Source: Deltaproteobacteria bacterium (lineage in GTDB: Bacteria > JAUYMQ01). From it: a stretch of DNA of 27,290 nt. Of the stretch, positions 16,124-23,871 are shown piece after piece. The stretch's first letter is position 1; each line of letters begins with the position of its first letter. A program made the position numbers and the translations under genes. Below the pieces are notes generated by a model. It worked only from the letters and a program-made list of their open reading frames with translations. It did not search any database and was not told the DNA's origin. The stretch lies in contig JAUYMQ010000462.1 in NCBI GenBank assembly GCA_030698575.1, positions 1 to 27,290 on the forward strand. Direction: 5' to 3'.

Positions 16124-16151
16124 ATTATAAGGGAGGGAAATTCGGGAGCAA
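16124..16151 (-). promoter_or_regulatory. Promoter of the phosphodiesterase-nadK unit
   Basis: On the minus strand TTGCTC (16146-16151), a 16-base spacer and a perfect TATAAT (16124-16129). The leader to the ATG at 16014 is about 100 bases. Confidence 0.6.
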
Positions 16152-16183
16152 GTCAGCGAAGGCGCGGGCGCGCCCCCTGCCTG

Positions 16184-17698
16184 TCAGCCGCGCTTCTCAT
16201 CGCCACGCTTGACGGCCATGTAGAGCGACTGGCCCCCGCGTTCGATGAGCATGAGGACGGAATCGTCGCCGCCCGGCGGGACTGCGGCCGAGAACGAAGC
16301 TGTGTTCTTCACGGGCTTCTTGTTCACCTCGAGAATGAGATCGCCGGGACGAATGCCCGCTTCAGCCGCCGGACTTTCGGGCGCCACCTGCGCCACCACG
16401 ACACCCTCGCTCCGATCGACCTTGAGCTGCTTCGCTATTTCGGGAGTCAGCTCGCGAACCGCGAGCCCGAGCTTGCCCGCCGATCCGCCCCCGGCGGCCG
16501 CCACCGAAACGGCCTCGCCCTCTTCCTCGAGGCGCCCGATCTTCACATTCATGGCCTGTGCCGCGCCGGAGCGGAGGACCTTGATCGAGACCTCCTGGCC
16601 CACCGGAGTCGCTGCAACCAGGATGGGCAGGTCGTGGCTCACCTTGATGGGTTTATCCTGGTACTCGACGATTACGTCGCCCCGTCGCACGCCGGCTTTC
16701 CCGGCCGGGCCATCCGGCGCAACGTCCGCAACCAAAGCCCCTTGCTGCCCTTCGATGCCGAAGTGAGTGGCCATCTCGGGCGTGAGATCCTGGATCGACA
16801 CACCCAGCCACCCGCGGTCGACACGCCCCGTGGTCTGAAGCTGGGGGACGATCTGCTTGGCCAGGTTCACCGGAACCGCGAACCCGATGCCCTGGCCCCC
16901 CGCCACGATCTGCGCGTTGATGCCGATGACCTCGCCCTTCATGTTGAGCAGGGGTCCACCTGAGTTCCCCGGGTTGATGGAGGCGTCGGTCTGGATGAAA
17001 TCATCGTAAGGCCCCTCGAGTGTGCGGCCCTTTGCGCTCACGATCCCGGCCGTCACCGTATGATTCAGGCCGTAGGGGTTCCCCACAGCGACCACCCACT
17101 CGCCCACGCGCGCCGTATCGGAGTCACCCAGCCGGGCGGCCGGAAGAGGCGTGTCGCTCTCGACCTTCACCAGCGCCAGGTCAGTTTTCGGATCTCGCCC
17201 AACGACCTTGCCCTGCAGCTCGCGGTCGTCGAGGAGCCGGACAGAGATCTCATCGGAGTCCTGCACGACGTGGTTGTTCGTCAGGATGTAGCCGTCCTTG
17301 GAAATGATGAAGCCCGAGCCCACGCCCTGCTGCCGGGGGACCGAGGGCGTCTGCTCGAACTGCCGGAAAAACTCGCCGAAGGGATCACCTGAGCCGAAGG
17401 GGGATGGAACGCGGAAACGCACGCCCTCCAGCTTCCTGGAGACGGTGATGTTAACGACGCTGGGCGCCACCTTCTCGGCGAGATCGGCGAAGCTGGAGGC
17501 AGCGGGAACGACCGCCTCGACTGCCGGCTCTGCCGGCGCCGCCAGAGCCGGCGCAATGCTGCCCGCCCGGGGCAGCCGGCCGGACACCAGCAAGCCGATG
17601 CAGAGGGACAGAACCGCGGTCAGAACGAGGGTTCCGGCCGGCGCCGATCGCCGGCGCGCGTGCAGGGTTTCACTGCCGGAAGTTTTTTTCGAGAACAT
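16184..17698 (-). CDS. degP: Periplasmic serine protease of the HtrA/DegP family
   Basis: The 504-residue product has a basic N-terminus and one hydrophobic signal or anchor segment (about 21-40). The trypsin-like domain has catalytic His143 (LTNNHVV), Asp173 (KTDLALVKV) and Ser246 (NPGNSGGPL). Two PDZ domains follow (about 290-375 and 405-490, each with GLxV/GDxI-type carboxylate-binding and AG-rich loops). This is the DegP/DegQ/MucD layout, a periplasmic protease-chaperone for misfolded envelope proteins. ATG 17698 is chosen for GGGGAG six bases upstream; another in-frame ATG at 17734 overlaps the preceding stop (TGATG). It follows the Cys-rich small gene by 35 bases, downstream of a putative response-regulator box at 18101-18139. 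The assignment within the family (DegP versus DegQ or MucD) is not settled. Confidence 0.93.
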   Translation of the reverse strand: MFSKKTSGSETLHARRRSAPAGTLVLTAVLSLCIGLLVSGRLPRAGSIAPALAAPAEPAVEAVVPAASSFADLAEKVAPSVVNITVSRKLEGVRFRVPSPFGSGDPFGEFFRQFEQTPSVPRQQGVGSGFIISKDGYILTNNHVVQDSDEISVRLLDDRELQGKVVGRDPKTDLALVKVESDTPLPAARLGDSDTARVGEWVVAVGNPYGLNHTVTAGIVSAKGRTLEGPYDDFIQTDASINPGNSGGPLLNMKGEVIGINAQIVAGGQGIGFAVPVNLAKQIVPQLQTTGRVDRGWLGVSIQDLTPEMATHFGIEGQQGALVADVAPDGPAGKAGVRRGDVIVEYQDKPIKVSHDLPILVAATPVGQEVSIKVLRSGAAQAMNVKIGRLEEEGEAVSVAAAGGGSAGKLGLAVRELTPEIAKQLKVDRSEGVVVAQVAPESPAAEAGIRPGDLILEVNKKPVKNTASFSAAVPPGGDDSVLMLIERGGQSLYMAVKRGDEKRG

Positions 17699-17733
17699 CA
17701 AATTCTCCCCGTGGCCTCCTCGGGAGGGCACCA

Positions 17734-18006
17734 TCAGTGAAGGGTCTGTCCGCAGCGCTCCTCGAAAACACTCACCTCGAAGGCGCTCGACTTGTAGCGG
17801 GGCGAGAAGAAGAAACGGACGGTGTGGCCGCAGATGCGGCAGCGCTTGTAGCAGTAGTTATCCCCGGCATCCGTCTCGGTGCGGCCGACCTGCGCTCGAT
17901 TGCGCTCGACGCAGCACATCGAGGCCTGTGGGGGCGAGACGATGCGGACGGGGTACTCCACCCTTGCCTGTTCCACCTCCGTGTACCGGACGATGCTGAA
18001 CTTCAT
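17734..18006 (-). CDS. Small Cys-rich, zinc-ribbon-like protein of unknown function
   Basis: A 90-residue protein I do not recognise. Six cysteines lie at 31, 32, 52, 56, 59 and 85. CC at 31-32 and CYKRCRICGH at 52-61 resemble the two knuckles of a zinc ribbon or a small Fe-S/zinc site. The first 25 residues look like a beta strand pair. No signal peptide is present, so it is likely cytoplasmic. Reality as a gene is supported by AAAGGAG about ten bases upstream of ATG 18006, by its placement directly in front of degP on the same strand, and by the repeat-containing promoter region that precedes it. Being just downstream of a response-regulator gene and its probable box, it may act in the same response. 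Function is unknown. Confidence 0.65.
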   Translation of the reverse strand: MKFSIVRYTEVEQARVEYPVRIVSPPQASMCCVERNRAQVGRTETDAGDNYCYKRCRICGHTVRFFFSPRYKSSAFEVSVFEERCGQTLH

Positions 18007-18100
18007 GGCCTGGGCGCTCCTTTCGGGGGGATGTGCGCGAGCGCAGCGACTCCGGGAATCCGGAGTGGCCGCGTGATGCAGGGAGCTTAGGCGGGGGGGA

Positions 18101-18139
18101 ATTAAATGAAGCTTAGGGGCTCATTAGAAGACCCTTAAG
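18101..18139 (-). promoter_or_regulatory. Four 11-bp-phased direct repeats, PmrA-type response-regulator box
   Basis: Reading the minus strand, four half-sites follow each other with exactly five bases between: CTTAAG (18134-18139), TCTAAT (18123-18128), CCTAAG (18112-18117), TTTAAT (18101-18106). They match the known PmrA consensus YTTAAK-N5-YTTAAK with 6, 5, 5 and 6 of 6 positions. An 11-bp period is the binding pattern of OmpR/PhoB-family regulators. The last half-site can also serve as a -10 (TTTAAT), giving a start near 18094 and a leader of about 88 bases. A fifth CCTAAG at 18086-18091 is out of phase. Confidence 0.6.
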
Positions 18140-18151
18140 CGCATGGGGGCT

Positions 18152-18820
18152 TCAGGCTTTCAGGACGTACCCGACCCCCCTGACGGTCTGGAGGAGCTTG
18201 CTGCCGAAGGGCCGGTCAATCTTGTTTCGGAGGTAATTGACGTAAACGTCTATCACATTGCTGTCACTGTCGAAATGCACGTCCCAGACGTGTTCGGCGA
18301 TACTCGTACGCGTGAGGACCATGCCGGCGTTGCGCATCAGGTACTCGAGCAGGCTGTATTCCTTGGCCGTGAGATCGATGGGCTTCCCGCCCCGTGTCAC
18401 CTTCCGGCCCAGCAGATCCATGCGAAGGTCTCCCGCGAGTAGCACGGTGGGAAGATCGCTCTTGCCCCGGCGGAACAACGCGCGAGCGCGCCTGAGCAGC
18501 ACCGCGAACTCGAACGGCTTCGTCAGATAGTCGTCCGCTCCGCTGTCGAACCCCTGGATCTCGTCCTGCACCGCGTCGCGCGCGGTCAGCATGATGACGG
18601 GGGTCGTTACGCCTGTCGCGCGGAGATGTTTCAAGACGGAAGGCCCGTCGCGCTTGGGCAGCATCCAGTCGAGAATGATCAGATCGTATTCGTTGGTCTC
18701 GATGAGGAAGAGCCCCTGTTCTCCGTCGCCGGCGATATCGACGGCGTAACCTTCTTCCTCGAACCCCTTTTTCACGAAGTTGCCGACCTTGCGCTCGTCC
18801 TCCACGACCAGAATTCTCAT
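18152..18820 (-). CDS. OmpR/PhoB-family response regulator, CusR/CopR-like, orphan
   Basis: A 222-residue two-domain regulator. The receiver domain (1-118) has the acidic pair ED at 7-8, phospho-acceptor LIILDWMLP (Asp51), the Thr in MLTARD and Lys in LTKPFEF. The winged-helix domain (about 125-220) has LTAKEYSLLEYLMRN, the recognition helix SNVIDVYVNYLRNKID and TVRGVGYVL. It most resembles metal-responsive CusR/CopR-type regulators. ATG 18820 overlaps the stop of the upstream NRDE gene (ATGA) and has GGAGG six bases before it. No histidine kinase lies next to it, so its partner must be elsewhere or absent. The phased repeat box just past its stop codon suggests it controls the Cys-rich and degP genes downstream, as CpxR controls degP in E. 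coli. Confidence 0.93.
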   Translation of the reverse strand: MRILVVEDERKVGNFVKKGFEEEGYAVDIAGDGEQGLFLIETNEYDLIILDWMLPKRDGPSVLKHLRATGVTTPVIMLTARDAVQDEIQGFDSGADDYLTKPFEFAVLLRRARALFRRGKSDLPTVLLAGDLRMDLLGRKVTRGGKPIDLTAKEYSLLEYLMRNAGMVLTRTSIAEHVWDVHFDSDSNVIDVYVNYLRNKIDRPFGSKLLQTVRGVGYVLKA

Positions 18821-19608
18821 CCCTTGCCTCCTCCAGATGATCCGGCGGATGATCCGGCCGGGCGCCAGCGGGGGGCGGATTTGAAGAGATCCGAAACGTC
18901 CTTCCAGGGGGAGTTACAGGAGGGCCCTTCGGTGTGACGGTAGATCGAACGGCCGGGATCGCTGCGGTGGATCGCGAGCAAGGTCGCGGACCGCGTGCCG
19001 TAGTGCTCGGAGTGGATGCAGACCCGGTCGAGCACGTTCTCCCCGGCGTGATCCGCAAGGATGCCCTCGAGCACCGAAAGCGTGGCCTCAGCGGAGCCAA
19101 GGGCCCCCTCGTCGCCGAGCAGCTCGCGGATGCGCCGGCCCTTGGCGTCCCCGGACAGGCTCAGCCCCTGGTTCGTAAGGACGTGGACGCCCGGCCGGAG
19201 ACGCCGCGCGTAACCCCCGGGGCCATGGGCCACGATCCCGGCGCCATCGGATCCTGCGAAGAACAGATGGAAGCCGTCGTAGGTGCCTTCCGGAAGGGTC
19301 CCGATGTCGGACAGGATGGCCTCCATGCTTCCCGCCCGCAGGGCCCGCAAGGTCACCTCTCCGCGGGAGGGCCGCGCCGCATCACGCGCTTCCCCCCGGG
19401 GGCGATTCGTGAGGCCGGCGAAAAGCCCCCCGTCGGACACCCCGATCCAGGTCCCCCCGGCCTGCTCGTCGCGGGGGCCCACCACCCATGGATCGGCGTC
19501 GAGCGCCTGAGGCGGGCTCGCCGGACGGGCGTAGAACTCATCGCGGTTGGCGGCCGCAAGGAGCGGATAACCGGAGATCAAGCGATCCAGAACAATGAGT
19601 GTGCACAC
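18817..19608 (-). CDS. NRDE / TANGO2-family protein (putative Ntn hydrolase)
   Basis: A 263-residue member of the NRDE family. It begins MCTLIVLD, with Cys2 in the position of an N-terminal nucleophile, followed by AANRDEFYARP (the NRDE signature), GGTWIGVSDGGLFAGLTNR and RTEG-like HTEGPSC near the end. These features match TANGO2 homologues; an N-terminal hydrolase fold has been proposed and haem or acyl-CoA handling roles are reported for eukaryotic relatives, so the bacterial function is unsettled. The start is GTG at 19608, fixed by the need for Cys at position 2 and by the promoter just upstream. The C-terminus is a low-complexity Ser/Gly tail. Its TGA overlaps the ATG of the response regulator, implying coupled translation. 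Confidence 0.88.
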   Translation of the reverse strand: MCTLIVLDRLISGYPLLAAANRDEFYARPASPPQALDADPWVVGPRDEQAGGTWIGVSDGGLFAGLTNRPRGEARDAARPSRGEVTLRALRAGSMEAILSDIGTLPEGTYDGFHLFFAGSDGAGIVAHGPGGYARRLRPGVHVLTNQGLSLSGDAKGRRIRELLGDEGALGSAEATLSVLEGILADHAGENVLDRVCIHSEHYGTRSATLLAIHRSDPGRSIYRHTEGPSCNSPWKDVSDLFKSAPRWRPAGSSAGSSGGGKG

Positions 19609-19665
19609 CGACTTATCCGTCCTCCCGGTCCCGCGCTGGCCGGTCCCGCACCGGGGCCGGAATCG

Positions 19666-19694
19666 ATTATAGGAACCCCCCCGGAGCGCCGCAA
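19666..19694 (-). promoter_or_regulatory. Promoter of the NRDE-response regulator unit
   Basis: On the minus strand TTGCGG (19689-19694), a 17-base spacer and a perfect TATAAT (19666-19671). The leader to GTG 19608 is about 50 bases. Confidence 0.65.
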
Positions 19695-19709
19695 CGCACC
19701 CGGAGCCTG

Positions 19710-20036
19710 CTATCGATCACGGCGGCGCAGGTGTTCCCGGTTCAGGCGGCTCATGAACTTCTCTAGTTGCTTGAAGAGATCCTCGACCGCCGCATGGAGC
19801 GCCGGCATCAGCTCGGCGCCGGATTCCTTGGCCGTGAGAACCTTCTGCGGAAAGGAGAGACGGAGGGAGGCGGTATAGGTGCCGTTACGGGAGTGGCGGT
19901 TCAGCGTGCCCCGGAGGTGGACAGCATCGGGTTGAAAGGAGCGTGTGAAGCGGGAAATCTTGCGCGCCTTCGTTTCGAAAAAACCGTCGACCCGCGCGCT
20001 GGGCTCCAGCCCCTTGTAGTTGACATGGATAATCAT
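19710..20036 (-). CDS. hpf: Ribosome hibernation-promoting factor / RaiA-like (short form)
   Basis: A 108-residue protein of the HPF/RaiA (sigma-54 modulation) family. MIIHVNYKGLEPSARVDGFF starts the first strand and helix. The basic stretch KARKISRFTRSF, the strand VHLRGTLNR, and the final helix LHAAVEDLFKQLEKFMSRL complete the single domain. The family binds the small subunit and blocks mRNA/tRNA sites in starved cells. It lacks the C-terminal dimerisation domain of long HPF, so it is a short form. The ATG at 20036 matches the family N-terminus, though the ribosome site is weak. The gene follows the patatin gene by 43 bases on the same strand and may share its transcript. Confidence 0.85.
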   Translation of the reverse strand: MIIHVNYKGLEPSARVDGFFETKARKISRFTRSFQPDAVHLRGTLNRHSRNGTYTASLRLSFPQKVLTAKESGAELMPALHAAVEDLFKQLEKFMSRLNREHLRRRDR

Positions 20037-20079
20037 GGAGTGATCGCCGGATGAGCAGGGTGTCGCCCGCGGACGGCTG

Positions 20080-21483
20080 TCAGTCCGCCTGGGTCGATTT
20101 GCGCGACCCCCCCAACAACTTGATCGGGACTTTGGGCGTCTCCCGTTCCAGAACCCGGAGGACCTTCGCGGAGTGGTCCGAACGGCGCCCCGCCTTCCGC
20201 ATCTGGCGGATATCCTCCTCGACATAGATGCGCGTGGTCTCGATTCCGTAGCTCGAGAGGATGCCCCGGACCTGGGGATACTTCTTCTCGATGCTGGTCT
20301 TCACGGAATGGAACCCGCGCTCGGCGGACTGCGCGCGATCCCAGAAGGCGAGAGGATTGATCTCGAAGAAGCGGATGTCCTGCTCCTGGGGCTCGATGAG
20401 GATGATGTCGCCTTTGAATTTCATGTCGTCGACGTACTTCCTGAGGCCGATCTGCAGCCGCGAGTGCAGCAGCGTGCGGAAAACCTGATTGAGCACGCTT
20501 CGCATGCCCCGGCTTGCCAGATAGTCTCCCTTCGTCGTCACGTACTCGATCTTCTTGTTGACCTCCCGCGCTTCGACGTCGACGCGGTTATGGAAGGGGC
20601 GGAAGGGGTTGTAGCAGATGATCAGGTCGGCGCCGTGGTCGATGGCGATATCGATGTTGGCGGTGTGCCGCACGCCGCCGTCGACGTAATCCACGCCCCG
20701 GATCCGGGCGGGTTTGTAGAACCCGGGCAACGCGGTCGAGGCCTGGACGGCCTCCGAGATGGTCACGTCGCTGACCTCGTTGTGACCGAAGATCACCCGC
20801 TCGGCGGTGTCGAGGTTCATCGCCGCAATGTAGAGCTCCTTCTTCCGCAGCTTGTAGAGCTCGCTGAAATCGTTGGGGATCCCGTTGCTCGCCATATTGG
20901 CGGCCAGGTAGCGCTCGAGAGCCACGTTGTCGAAGATGCCTGACGGCAGGGCACGAAAGAGCGAAGGGGGTTGCCGGCGGGGCGAGATCACTTTCGCCAG
21001 CTCCTTGCTCACGGCCTCGAAATTCGTGTAGCTCGGGTCCTTGGCGTAGGTCCGGGCCGCGCCATAGACGCTGCCCGGTAGCGCCGGAATCGCCTTGAGG
21101 AAATCGTAGATGACCGCCGGCAGGAAGGTGGCCAGGCCCAGCCAGACGCTGAGCGGGCGAGTCACCCATTCACGGAAATTCGGGTAGTAGAAATCGACAG
21201 GGCGGAGCTGTTTGAACTTGGAGGAAGAGCCGTCCAGGCTCTTCAGCATCTCCTCGGGACTCACGCCTCCTGCGAGCGGGGCCGCGAGGAACGCGCCCGC
21301 AGAGAGCCCGATGTAGACGTCGAAGTCGGTGACCTTGCGGTTGACGAGGAAGTCGTTCAGCGCCTTCAGGCCGCCGACCTTGAAGGCCCCTCCCGACACG
21401 GCGCCGCCCGCCAGGACGAGGGCGACTTTCGGGTTGCGCTTCTTCTTAGAGAAGTCGCTCTTTTGGACGATGGATATTCCCAT
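20080..21483 (-). CDS. Patatin-like phospholipase
   Basis: A 467-residue patatin-family lipid acyl hydrolase. The oxyanion-hole loop LAGGAVSGGAF (24-34), nucleophile motif GLSAG with Ser61, and the catalytic-dyad Asp268 in YVDGG are all present in the expected order. The N-terminus KKKRNP before the first strand and the hydrophobic stretch at about 113-140 could let it touch the membrane, but there is no signal peptide. The long C-terminal part (about 300-467) is Lys/Arg-rich and has no motif I recognise. Relatives release fatty acids from phospholipids or storage lipids. ATG 21483 has AAGG six bases upstream; a TTG at 21501 is the alternative. A strong promoter lies about 190 bases upstream, giving a long leader. 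Confidence 0.92.
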   Translation of the reverse strand: MGISIVQKSDFSKKKRNPKVALVLAGGAVSGGAFKVGGLKALNDFLVNRKVTDFDVYIGLSAGAFLAAPLAGGVSPEEMLKSLDGSSSKFKQLRPVDFYYPNFREWVTRPLSVWLGLATFLPAVIYDFLKAIPALPGSVYGAARTYAKDPSYTNFEAVSKELAKVISPRRQPPSLFRALPSGIFDNVALERYLAANMASNGIPNDFSELYKLRKKELYIAAMNLDTAERVIFGHNEVSDVTISEAVQASTALPGFYKPARIRGVDYVDGGVRHTANIDIAIDHGADLIICYNPFRPFHNRVDVEAREVNKKIEYVTTKGDYLASRGMRSVLNQVFRTLLHSRLQIGLRKYVDDMKFKGDIILIEPQEQDIRFFEINPLAFWDRAQSAERGFHSVKTSIEKKYPQVRGILSSYGIETTRIYVEEDIRQMRKAGRRSDHSAKVLRVLERETPKVPIKLLGGSRKSTQAD

Positions 21484-21683
21484 CCCAACCCTTATCGGCA
21501 AGACCTTCGCGGAACCGTTGCCGAACCGCTTCTGACCCGGGAGATCGTTCAGTCCAGGGCGGACGGCTCACAAACGCCTTTACAATATCTCTTTAATAGA
21601 AAAATTCCGCCCGTGCGTTCTGTCTCGTCAAGGGCTGGAATCTTCCAAGCGTTTGATAAGACTCAGGTTTCAAGACTACAGGG

Positions 21684-21712
21684 AGCCTAAAAGAATGCCT
21701 TTGAAAAGTCAA
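21684..21712 (-). promoter_or_regulatory. Promoter of the patatin-hpf unit
   Basis: On the minus strand TTGACT (21707-21712), a 17-base spacer and TAGGCT (21684-21689). The predicted leader to ATG 21483 is about 190 bases. Confidence 0.6.
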
Positions 21713-21798
21713 CATTTTATTACGCTCTGTGTCAAAGCCTCGATTCGTGCGGCGGGTCGGACGAGGCGCTTAAGCCTGATTCTTCTCACGGACACCCA

Positions 21799-21832
21799 AA
21801 AAAAAGGGCCTGCCCGGAGTGGGCAGGCCCTT
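21799..21832 (-). terminator. Strong terminator after the OmpA-like lipoprotein gene
   Basis: A perfect 11-bp stem, AGGGCCTGCCC (21806-21816, plus strand) against 21822-21832, with a 5-base loop. On the minus strand it is followed by a run of eight T (21799-21806, partly within the stem). Confidence 0.92.
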
Positions 21833-21857
21833 CAGGTGTTCGCCTTCGCGTCCGCGC

Positions 21858-22700
21858 TCAGTAGGGCGGGGGGTTCCCGTAACCCGGGGGTGGGTTGCCG
21901 TAGCCCGGAGGCGGGTTGCCGTAGCCCGGAGGCGGATTGCCGTAGTCCGGAGGCGGATTGCCGTAGCCGGGCGGAGGCGCGCCATAGCCCGGGGGCGGCG
22001 CCGCGCCCGGAGGCGGCCCGCCGGGGGGCAGGATCTCCAGCTCCACGCGCCTGTTTTGCTGCCAGGCGCCGCTCGTGTTCTCGTTGACCAGAGGCTGGCT
22101 CTCGCCATAACCGATGGCGGTGATCCGCTGGGCCGCCACGCCCGACTGGATGAGGGCGTTCTTCACGGAATCTGCTCGCCGCTGGGAAAGTGACATGTTG
22201 TAGGCCTCGGACCCGCGACTGTCGGTGTGCCCCTTGACGATAATCTGGGTGCTGGGGTCCTCGTTCATCACACCCGCAATCTGGTTCATCTTCTGATAGG
22301 AACCGGGCCGAAGGGTGGATGAATCGGTGTCGAAGAGGAAGTCGCCGGCGAGCGTCACGACCAGCGCCTGCGTGCGCGAGTTTCGCTGGACGATCATGTC
22401 CTGCAGCTCCTGATCGCGCCGGTACGACTCGGCTTCGATGGCCTTGAGCTTGTCTTCCTGCTTCTGCAGCGCGTAGCCGATGAGGCCGCCCGCGAGCGCG
22501 CCAGTTGCGGCTCCGATGGCAATGCCCGCCCCTGTATTGCCCGTCTGGCTACCGATAATGGCGCCTGTACCAGCGCCGAGGAGGCCGCCCAGGAGCGCGC
22601 CCTTGCCCGTCTTGCTGCCCGCGGCGCTCTTGGTCTCCTCGCAACCGGTCAGCATCACAACCGAGAGCAGGAGTACCAGGGCCATGCGTCCGGATTTCAT
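21858..22700 (-). CDS. OmpA-family lipoprotein with glycine zipper and PPPGYGN repeats
   Basis: A 280-residue lipoprotein. The signal peptide ends in the lipobox LTGC with lipidated Cys20. A glycine-zipper region follows (about 34-76, GALLGGLLGAGTGAIIG...), then a charged helix (about 79-105). The OmpA C-terminal peptidoglycan-binding domain (about 110-228) has VKGHTDSRGSEAYNMSLSQR and GYGESQPLVNE, including the Asp and Arg that hold diaminopimelate. The last 50 residues are PPPGYGN-type heptads ending in PPPY. The YiaD/Pal-like part links outer membrane and cell wall. The start has AGGAGG five bases upstream. The gene ends at a perfect terminator. Confidence 0.93.
   Translation of the reverse strand: MKSGRMALVLLLSVVMLTGCEETKSAAGSKTGKGALLGGLLGAGTGAIIGSQTGNTGAGIAIGAATGALAGGLIGYALQKQEDKLKAIEAESYRRDQELQDMIVQRNSRTQALVVTLAGDFLFDTDSSTLRPGSYQKMNQIAGVMNEDPSTQIIVKGHTDSRGSEAYNMSLSQRRADSVKNALIQSGVAAQRITAIGYGESQPLVNENTSGAWQQNRRVELEILPPGGPPPGAAPPPGYGAPPPGYGNPPPDYGNPPPGYGNPPPGYGNPPPGYGNPPPY
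21861..22010 (-). repeat. In-frame 21-bp tandem repeats coding PPPGYGN
   Basis: At least six units of about 21 bp encode PPPGYG(A/N) or PPPDYGN. Several adjacent copies are nearly identical in DNA, which points to recent slippage or recombination. Confidence 0.85.
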
Positions 22701-22941
22701 GTTTGCCTCCTCCCTGAAGGGGAGATCCCCCCCTCGTTCATCCGTTCGTTTTTCGCCTGAGAGATAGAAACGGAACCGACGCGCCCCTCCGGACGGCTAT
22801 CCGGCAGGCCGGGCCTCCGGCGACTCCCCTCCGAACTCCGTGAACAATAGCCCGACCGGCTGTGGGCGCCAGTCAAAATCAGCGCACAGACGAGACGGGG
22901 CGCTCCTTCATTCAGGTCCATTGGCAGATTCTTGCCGCGTG

Positions 22942-23781
22942 CTACGCCTTGCCCGAGAGCCAGGCCTCCATGTCCTGGAAGACCTTCTCCTTCCCGTTCT
23001 CGTTGAAGATCTCGTGCAAAAAGCCGGGATAGAGATGAAGGCGCTTGTCCGGGGCCTGCGTCGTTTCGAAGAACTTCCGCGTGCCCGTGCTGTCCACCAG
23101 CGCGTCGTCCGCGCCATGCAGCAGCAGGATGGGGATCTGGACGCGACCGGCCGCCGACAGGGTCTCGCCCATGCTCCGGATGATTTCAAAGCCGAGGCGG
23201 GCGGTGATCTTGCGAATGACCAGCGGGTCCTGCTCGTAGGCCTTCACCACGGCCTGGTCGTGGGAAAGATCGGCCGGGTTGACCTCGTTGGGCATCGATA
23301 GCTTGGGCGAGATGCGGGAGAGAATCCGCGCGGCGGCAATCTTCATCCTGGAGACCGAAGCCCCCGGCACCAGCGCCGCGCCGGAGCTTACCAGCGCCGC
23401 CACCCGCGGCGCCCTGAAGGCGGCCCATCGGAGAACGATGAGCCCCCCCATGCTGTGGCCCACCACCACGATCTTCTCACCGGGCCGCCGCGCGCGGACC
23501 ACATCGACGAAGCTGTCCAGGTCGTCCAGGAAGTCGTCGAAGGAAGCCGTGAAGGCCCGCGTACCCGCGCTCTTGCCGAACCCCCGCTGATCGAAACCGT
23601 AGACGGCGAAGCCCCTGGGCGTGAAGTGATCGACGATGTTCTGGTACCGGCCCGAGTGCTCTCCGAGGCCGTGCACGACGACCATCGCCCTCCGCGCCTC
23701 CGGCGGCGTCCAGGCCTGGGCATAGAGCGAAACGCCCTCTTTCCCCTCGAACTGCCACTCCTCGTGCTTCACGTCCGCCAT
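22942..23781 (-). CDS. Monoacylglycerol lipase-like alpha/beta hydrolase (lysophospholipase)
   Basis: A 279-residue hydrolase with the monoacylglycerol-lipase pattern: VVVHGLGEHSGRY (oxyanion HG), FDQRGFGKS, the nucleophile motif VGHSMGGLI, LLHGADDALVD carrying the acid, and the histidine in YPGFLHEIFNE. Relatives release fatty acids from monoglycerides or lysophospholipids. There is no signal peptide. ATG 23781 has GGAGAG six bases upstream; the frame extends further but without a ribosome site. It lies upstream of the OmpA-like gene on the same strand, separated by 241 bases that hold that gene's ribosome site and no clear promoter. With the patatin it is the second lipid hydrolase in this part of the window. 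Confidence 0.9.
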   Translation of the reverse strand: MADVKHEEWQFEGKEGVSLYAQAWTPPEARRAMVVVHGLGEHSGRYQNIVDHFTPRGFAVYGFDQRGFGKSAGTRAFTASFDDFLDDLDSFVDVVRARRPGEKIVVVGHSMGGLIVLRWAAFRAPRVAALVSSGAALVPGASVSRMKIAAARILSRISPKLSMPNEVNPADLSHDQAVVKAYEQDPLVIRKITARLGFEIIRSMGETLSAAGRVQIPILLLHGADDALVDSTGTRKFFETTQAPDKRLHLYPGFLHEIFNENGKEKVFQDMEAWLSGKA

Positions 23782-23871
23782 TGGTTTCTCTCCGTGGGCT
23801 GTGTGCACTCCTGCGTCTAGATCACTCCCCGCCCGGCTGTCAACCCCGGGCCCTGCGCACGCGGGCGCTTC

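Larger units (their letters stand above)
21484..21857. other. Gene-free region between patatin and OmpA-like genes
   Basis: No credible coding sequence. It holds the long patatin leader with an AT-rich patch near 21575-21610, the patatin promoter at 21684-21712, and the terminator of the OmpA-like gene at 21799-21832. Base composition is clearly less GC-rich than the flanking genes. Confidence 0.7.

Noticed and set aside
21653-22193. Plus-strand frames with Arg/Ser/Pro repeats opposite the OmpA-like gene
   Set aside because: They are the antisense reading of the PPPGYGN repeats and have no ribosome sites.
22860-22895. Promoter for the OmpA-like gene (TTGACT and TATTGT on the minus strand)
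   Set aside because: The spacer is 21 bases, too long for a sigma70 promoter, so I did not call it.
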